Assembly (NCBI GenBank): GCA_021107345.1 | Contig: JAIOSX010000159.1 | Span: forward strand, 1-10,943 | Direction of reading: 5' to 3' | Source: Candidatus Aegiribacteria sp. | GTDB lineage: Bacteria > Fermentibacterota > Fermentibacteria > Fermentibacterales > Fermentibacteraceae | Length of the DNA stretch: 10,943 nt | Shown: one piece after another, positions 7,104-10,943 of the stretch | Layout: every line of letters begins with the position of its first letter | Numbering within the stretch: the stretch's first letter is position 1 | The notes under the pieces: model-generated | Database searches by the model: none | The model's input: the letters and a program-made list of their open reading frames with translations, nothing else | Told to the model about the DNA's origin: nothing | Made by a program: the position numbers and the translations under genes

Positions 7104-8012
7104 CTAATAGGAGGGAGCGTCAATACTGAAGATGTCGAAATTTACATCTCCGCTGTCTCTGTTCGAGGAAAAAACGAACCAGCCGTGTTCAGGGTTCCAT
7201 GCAGGATAAATATCATCATCAGGATCATCAGTTACTTTAATAAGGGTGGAACCGTCCAGATTGCTGACCCATATTTCGTAGTTACCGGATCTGTTTGAAG
7301 AGAAAGCGAACCAGTCGTTTTCCGGACCCCAGCATGGATGAATATTATCGTAGGAATCTTCGATTACCGCATGTGCATTGGAGCCGTCGGGTCTGATAAG
7401 CCAGATATCCGAATGACTGCCATGTGAAAGCTCGAAAAGTATCCATTGATCGTCAGGTGAATAGGATGGACGCAGGCAGTCGTACTGGGGCGTATAGAAC
7501 TCAGCAGGGGTAAGAAGAGAGTCTTCGTGATAGACGGTTTTCCATAGTCCCCAGTGATCGTTCTCATAGGTACACAGGAGAAGGGAATCTTCATCCGCAG
7601 TCCAGGTGGGATGGAGATGGTTCCTGCCGTCGTTGATCACAACCAGCAGAGCTACGAGATTTCCGGGAACGGTTCTAACAGTTGAGGTCGAGTCGGTATT
7701 ATAGGTTGTATAGACAATCAATCCCTGGTCGTTGCTCCAGCAGCCGTTGGGTCCGGAAGATTCGTCACTACTTGAAGCAGCGATGGGGATGGGATTGGTG
7801 AGACCATCAAAAGCCAGAATACAGTAAGACGTGTAAGCGTAGGAGGAAAACAGCAGAATACTTCCGCCCGGAGACCATGAAAGGGCAGTGTCGGCATAAG
7901 TACTGGACAGATAAAGGTAAGCCCCATCAGGCCATGGTTCAGGTTCTGCCGGATTTGTCCCGCAGGAAGCCAGTATTCCAATCAGTATAGCTGTGAATAG
8001 AGAGAATTTCAT
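7104..8012 (-). CDS. PD40/TolB-like beta-propeller lipoprotein
   Basis: The product is 302 residues from the ATG at 8012; an upstream in-frame TTG (8033) lacks a good ribosome-binding site. The signal peptide MKFSLFTAILIGILASC has a perfect lipobox (L-A-S-C, Cys17). About six WD40-like (PD40) blades follow, recognisable from motifs such as LSWSPGGSILLFSS, HPTWTADEDSLLL, RPSYSPDDQWILFE, HPCWGPENDWFAFSSNRSG with EIWVSNLDG, and YPAWNPEHGWFVFSSNRDSG with DIFSID. This is the repeat type of the TolB C-terminal propeller. TolB itself has an extra N-terminal domain and no lipobox, so this is not tolB. It probably sits in the envelope as a binding scaffold; its partner is unknown. It lies 45 bases downstream of murA on the same strand and is probably co-transcribed. 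A long palindrome abuts its 3' end. Confidence 0.85.
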   Translation of the reverse strand: MKFSLFTAILIGILASCGTNPAEPEPWPDGAYLYLSSTYADTALSWSPGGSILLFSSYAYTSYCILAFDGLTNPIPIAASSSDESSGPNGCWSNDQGLIVYTTYNTDSTSTVRTVPGNLVALLVVINDGRNHLHPTWTADEDSLLLCTYENDHWGLWKTVYHEDSLLTPAEFYTPQYDCLRPSYSPDDQWILFELSHGSHSDIWLIRPDGSNAHAVIEDSYDNIHPCWGPENDWFAFSSNRSGNYEIWVSNLDGSTLIKVTDDPDDDIYPAWNPEHGWFVFSSNRDSGDVNFDIFSIDAPSY

Positions 8013-8019
8013 AGTGTTG

Positions 8020-8023
8020 CTCC
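8020..8023 (-). promoter_or_regulatory. Ribosome-binding site of the propeller lipoprotein
   Basis: On the minus strand GGAG lies 7 bases before the ATG at 8012. This selects that start over the TTG at 8033, and the resulting N-terminus is a clean lipoprotein signal. Confidence 0.5.
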
Positions 8024-8057
8024 AATATTTCAATGTTTTCAGCGTATATATGAGCCC

Positions 8058-9371
8058 TCAGAGGGATTTGCTGTCTGGCCCTGAAGTTATTCTGGCACCG
8101 AGGTTTACCAATCTATGTACCAGGTTTTCGTAACCACGTTCGATCTGGTGCACGTTCCTGATAATACTGGTGCCTTCGGCACATAAGGCGGCCGTTAGAA
8201 GAGCCATCCCTGCTCTTATATCCGGACTGATGACATCTGTTCCATGTAGTCTTGAGGGTCCTGAGACAACCACTCTGTGAGGGTCACACTGAATTATTCC
8301 AGCGCCCATTGCGACAAGTTTATCGACAAAGAACAGCCTGCTTTCGAACATCTTCTCAAAAACCAGTGTTGTTCCCCTTGCCTGGGTAGCTACAACCACT
8401 GCAGTGCTTGTAAGGTCAGGAGAGAATCCAGGCCAAGGACTGTCGTACACGGTGGGTATTGAACCACCACGGTCAGGTTGGACCACAAGTTCCTGCGTGC
8501 CATCGATGACAAGGTATTCTCCATCGGTTTGAACTGAAATGCCCAGCTTGGAAAAGCCGTTCATGGTTGGTCTTAAGATATTCGACGGTACATTGGGTAT
8601 TCGAATCACCCCGTTGCAGCATGCCGCAAGTCCAATAAAACTCCCTATCTCAATATGATCAGGCGTGATTATATGATCTGTGCCATTCAGGAGTGTGTCC
8701 GATCCGGTGATACATACACGGTTGGTTCCTATACCGGTTATTTTCGAGCCCATTGAGATAAGCATATTCGCCAGATCCTGAACGTTTGGTTCGCAGGCTG
8801 CGTTGTAGATCACAGTTTCTCCATCAGCAAGCGCTGCGGCCATTATTGCGTTCTCGGTGGCTGTAACCGAAGGTTCATCAAGAAAAATAGATGTGCCAGT
8901 AAGCCCCTTTGCCGAAAAAGTGAGCATGCTGCCTGAAAAACCTACATCTGCTCCCATCTGTTCAAGAGCGAGGAAATGAGTGTCGAGTCTTCGTTTTCCT
9001 ATAATGTCTCCACCCGGGGGAGGCAGTTTAGCACGACCTGTTCTGGCCGTAAGCGGCCCTGCCAGAAGAATTGAAGCCCTTATCTCCTTGCAGGCTGACG
9101 AATCAATGGTATCAGGATTGATAGTGGATGCGTTAAATCGCATAGAACTACTGCTCAGACGAGTGACTGAAACACCGATACTCTGAAGAAGTGAAATCAT
9201 AGTTCTGACATCACTGATATCTGGAATGTTATGCAGAGTAACATCTTTGTCGGTAAGAAGGCAGGCCGCAAGTATAGGCAATGCTGCGTTCTTGCTGCCG
9301 CATGGCTCAAGGATTCCGGAAAGCGGTTTCCCACCTTCAACTATATACGCGTCATTAGGCGGAAAGTTCAT
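8058..9371 (-). CDS. murA: UDP-N-acetylglucosamine 1-carboxyvinyltransferase (MurA)
   Basis: MurA transfers enolpyruvate from PEP to UDP-GlcNAc, the first committed step of peptidoglycan synthesis, in the cytoplasm. At 437 residues it is slightly longer than usual (about 417-430). The N-terminal GSKNAALPILAACLLT motif carries the Lys27/Asn28 pair (E. coli K22/N23). EIRASILLAGPL holds Arg98 (E. coli R91 region). The catalytic loop reads PPPGGDIIGKRRLD, so the usual active-site Cys (E. coli C115) is Asp122. Further motifs are PWPGFSPDLTST (catalytic Asp region), DIRAGMALL (Arg of the R397 type) and IERGYE. On the minus strand AGGAAGG (9384-9378) lies 6 bases before the ATG, and that ATG overlaps the exonuclease stop by 4 bases (ATGA), suggesting translational coupling. 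The Cys-to-Asp form is known from mycobacteria, chlamydiae and Borrelia and is insensitive to fosfomycin; that property is inferred here. Confidence 0.96.
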   Translation of the reverse strand: MNFPPNDAYIVEGGKPLSGILEPCGSKNAALPILAACLLTDKDVTLHNIPDISDVRTMISLLQSIGVSVTRLSSSSMRFNASTINPDTIDSSACKEIRASILLAGPLTARTGRAKLPPPGGDIIGKRRLDTHFLALEQMGADVGFSGSMLTFSAKGLTGTSIFLDEPSVTATENAIMAAALADGETVIYNAACEPNVQDLANMLISMGSKITGIGTNRVCITGSDTLLNGTDHIITPDHIEIGSFIGLAACCNGVIRIPNVPSNILRPTMNGFSKLGISVQTDGEYLVIDGTQELVVQPDRGGSIPTVYDSPWPGFSPDLTSTAVVVATQARGTTLVFEKMFESRLFFVDKLVAMGAGIIQCDPHRVVVSGPSRLHGTDVISPDIRAGMALLTAALCAEGTSIIRNVHQIERGYENLVHRLVNLGARITSGPDSKSL

Positions 9372-10180
9372 GGATTTCCTTCCTTTCCAGATATCCTGTC
9401 AAGTAGAGTATGGTACAGATCAGGGTAATCAGCCGGAATCCATTTCTGCCTGAGAAGCCATTTAATGTAATCCGTATCCTGAGCTGCAATATCCTCAACA
9501 AGTTTTCCACGATATTTTCCGAAGGAGAATATCTTGATCTCGAGAGCTGATTGCGTATATTTTACAAGATCCATCCAGCTGTCCGGAGTTACAAGATCCA
9601 TCCTAATGATGTACTCGATCAGGGATCGGACCAGTTCTGTATCGAACATTGCCCTGTGAGCGTCACCAGCGATATTCACATCCAGATCGAACCTGTACCT
9701 CAGAGCCTGGAGGGAGTGTGAAGGTACAGAGGGCCAGATGTGTCTTGCCAGTCTCAGGGAGTCGAGTTTCATACCTTCCTCAATTTTCCCGAAAACCTCC
9801 GGCAGCTGTCTTTTCAATATAGTCAGGTCGAAAGGTACATTATGTGCGGAGATAAAGTCAGCTTTACTGACAAGTTCGTCTATTCTCTCTGAAATATCCT
9901 CAAGAGCGGGTTTTCCCGCCAGCATGCCGTTGGTTATATGATGAATTGCTGAAGCTTCGGGAGGCACAGGTTCCGGGGGAAGTATCAGCTCACTTATTCT
10001 GATATCCTTCTGTGGATCTCTTTTGAACCCGTTGTAGGTGCTGAGAAGGAAAGCCACTTCGCAAATATGAGCTGTTTCAGTGTCCACACCGGTGGTTTCG
10101 GTGTCCAGATAAAGTATTCTGCTTTCTTCTCCACTGTATACGGCAGTGGAAAATAGATCCGGTTCGTTTTTCATAGTCAT
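9368..10180 (-). CDS. DEDDh 3'-5' exonuclease (DnaQ/ExoX-like)
   Basis: This is a 270-residue member of the DnaQ/RNase T exonuclease superfamily, predicted to remove nucleotides from DNA 3' ends using two metal ions. Exo I is LYLDTETTG (D26, E28), Exo II is SAHNVPFD (D118) and Exo III is GDAHRAMFD (H175, D180), so all five DEDDh residues are present. HHITNGM (80-86) is typical of the PolC/DnaQ-epsilon type. Residues about 216-246 (FSFGKYRGK, DTDYIKWLLRQ) resemble the small C-terminal domain of exodeoxyribonuclease X-like proteins, so a repair exonuclease is more likely than the replicative proofreading subunit. The start is uncertain between ATGs at 10180 and 10174, and neither has a clear Shine-Dalgarno. 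A TATTAT at 10221-10216 on the minus strand could be its -10 box, but no good -35 is visible. It is the first gene of the cluster with murA. Confidence 0.88.
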   Translation of the reverse strand: MTMKNEPDLFSTAVYSGEESRILYLDTETTGVDTETAHICEVAFLLSTYNGFKRDPQKDIRISELILPPEPVPPEASAIHHITNGMLAGKPALEDISERIDELVSKADFISAHNVPFDLTILKRQLPEVFGKIEEGMKLDSLRLARHIWPSVPSHSLQALRYRFDLDVNIAGDAHRAMFDTELVRSLIEYIIRMDLVTPDSWMDLVKYTQSALEIKIFSFGKYRGKLVEDIAAQDTDYIKWLLRQKWIPADYPDLYHTLLDRISGKEGNP

Positions 10181-10196
10181 ATTCTAATTGCGCGAG

Positions 10197-10259
10197 CATG
10201 ATTTGGAAACCCGAAATAATATGAATAGATTCATTTTTTGGCATATTTCAGAAATCATG
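10197..10259. promoter_or_regulatory. Nested inverted repeats in the divergent promoter region
   Basis: The outer arms CATGATTT (10197-10204) and AAATCATG (10252-10259) are perfect inverted repeats; GAAA/TTTC lies just inside them. An inner dyad ATGAAT-AG-ATTCAT (10221-10234) has almost the same centre (about 10228). The right outer arm ends directly at the -10 box of the + strand promoter, and the region also covers the putative minus-strand promoter. This is a plausible operator for a dimeric regulator, but AT-rich DNA produces such dyads readily. Confidence 0.35.
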
Positions 10260-10265
10260 TATAAT
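10238..10265 (+). promoter_or_regulatory. Sigma70-type promoter for the right-edge lipoprotein gene
   Basis: TTGGCA (10238-10243, 5 of 6 matches to TTGACA) and a perfect TATAAT (10260-10265) are separated by 16 bases. Transcription would begin near 10272, giving a leader of about 48 bases before the ATG at 10320. The surrounding sequence is AT-rich and the spacer carries part of an inverted repeat. Confidence 0.65.
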
Positions 10266-10319
10266 ATTATGTCAACAGAGCAAGTACACTGTTCGTAATT
10301 GGTTCAGTTTGGAGGAATC

Positions 10320-10943
10320 ATGAAAGCAATTTCAATATTATCGATTTTAATTACGGCTCTGATAGTTGCATGCGGAGCGCAGCCGGAGGAAGGTTCTTTA
10401 GCCTCTCCTCTTGATGTGCTACCTGAAACAACTCTCTTTTCCATAGCCGTGCTCAACCCTGCAGCCGTCATCTCATCAATTGACTGTTACGCTTCAGGCG
10501 TACCTCTTCTGGGTGAGAATGCGCTCTCAGGATGGATTCTTTCCGCTCTTGATTGCGCGGACATGTCCGAAGTTGAAAACAGGCTGGGTGTCGATATCGA
10601 GGGAAGCGCAGTGTTCTATATGGAGAGCATGATGCCCCAGAGCATTGGAGCGGCTCTTGCAGTAACGGATCCGGATATCTTCTGGGCCAATATCGGAATA
10701 ACTCCGGAAGCCGGAGAACCGCTTGAAGGTTACGATGTCAGTAAGATAGCTGTTGATTTTGGTAACATCTACTTCTGCCACACCAATGGGCTGCTTCTCG
10801 GAGCCGGCAGCAGAGCAGGGCTTAAGAACATGCTGGAGAACATTGATGGTAACCTTTCCTCAAATCTACAGAGTATACCTGATGGAAGCTTCTATATGTA
10901 TGCGAATATTGAGTCATTCGGCCCCATGGTAGCAGGGCAGCTC
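10320..10943 (+). CDS. Lipoprotein, possibly DUF3352-like (3' truncated)
   Basis: An open frame of 208 codons runs to the window edge without a stop. GGAGG (10311-10315) lies 4 bases before the ATG, and a good promoter is upstream. The N-terminus MKAISILSILITALIVAC is a lipoprotein signal with lipobox I-V-A-C (Cys18). After a short linker, PLDVLPETTLFSIAVLNPAA resembles the opening of DUF3352-type proteins (a leu-pro-x-x-t-x-x-f pattern with alternating strands), and later GAALAVTDPDIFW and DGSFYMYANIESFGP continue in that style. DUF3352 proteins have no defined activity, and the match is from memory, so the assignment is tentative. It is divergent from the exonuclease-murA cluster and shares its regulatory region. 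Confidence 0.8.
   Translation, partial: MKAISILSILITALIVACGAQPEEGSLASPLDVLPETTLFSIAVLNPAAVISSIDCYASGVPLLGENALSGWILSALDCADMSEVENRLGVDIEGSAVFYMESMMPQSIGAALAVTDPDIFWANIGITPEAGEPLEGYDVSKIAVDFGNIYFCHTNGLLLGAGSRAGLKNMLENIDGNLSSNLQSIPDGSFYMYANIESFGPMVAGQL

Noticed and set aside
7104..8012. Assignment of the propeller lipoprotein as TolB
   Set aside because: It has a lipobox, lacks the TolB N-terminal domain and is not next to tolA, tolQ, tolR or pal genes.
8058..9371. Acquired fosfomycin-resistance determinant
   Set aside because: The gene is a normal housekeeping MurA; the Asp form is a natural lineage variant and nothing indicates mobile acquisition.
10245..10275. Minus-strand promoter with TTGACA at 10275-10270
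   Set aside because: No acceptable -10 box occurs at 16-18 bases; the best hexamers match at about half of the positions.

Overview
The window looks like a chromosomal segment from an uncultured Gram-negative bacterium of the FCB supergroup (the Fibrobacteres/Gemmatimonadetes/Fermentibacteria/WOR-3 type of lineage). This is inferred from gene content: a PorV/PorQ-type outer-membrane barrel, two GWxTD-domain proteins, a large secreted protein ending in a FlgD-Ig/T9SS-type sorting domain, and several lipoproteins with clear lipoboxes. Base composition looks moderate and even. There are no tRNAs, rRNAs, insertion sequences or CRISPR arrays, and no gene-free stretch longer than about 140 bases.

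Layout. Positions 1-6981 (+ strand) hold five genes in one direction: a 5'-truncated PorV-like barrel, two tandem GWxTD proteins overlapping by 14 bases, an 812-residue exported protein with a C-terminal sorting domain, and a 347-residue TPR-type lipoprotein. They end at a strong GC-rich terminator hairpin (7001-7027). A second, exceptionally long palindrome (7037-7097) follows and fills the gap before a convergent minus-strand cluster. That cluster, read from 10180 down to 7104, is a DEDDh exonuclease, murA (4-base ATGA overlap with the exonuclease) and a PD40/TolB-like beta-propeller lipoprotein. A 139-base divergent promoter region (10181-10319) has a good sigma70-type promoter and nested inverted repeats. 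It drives a further + strand lipoprotein gene that runs off the right edge.

How the genes may work together. The + strand block is almost entirely envelope or secreted proteins. It is consistent with a surface or secretion module in which the PorV-like barrel serves export or attachment of a sorting-domain protein, but the roles of the GWxTD proteins are not established. The minus-strand cluster joins peptidoglycan precursor synthesis (MurA) to a nuclease and an envelope lipoprotein.

Most notable points: (1) the 812-residue protein has the architecture of a secreted zinc metallopeptidase, but by my alignment every expected zinc ligand and the catalytic Glu are replaced, suggesting a pseudo-peptidase; (2) the two GWxTD paralogues appear to have lost opposite halves of the family signature; (3) the 61-base palindrome between the convergent genes has a 22-bp perfect stem; (4) MurA has Asp in place of the usual active-site Cys, the form associated with intrinsic fosfomycin insensitivity. 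No convincing entirely new multi-gene system is visible; the pseudo-peptidase and its PorV/GWxTD context come closest.
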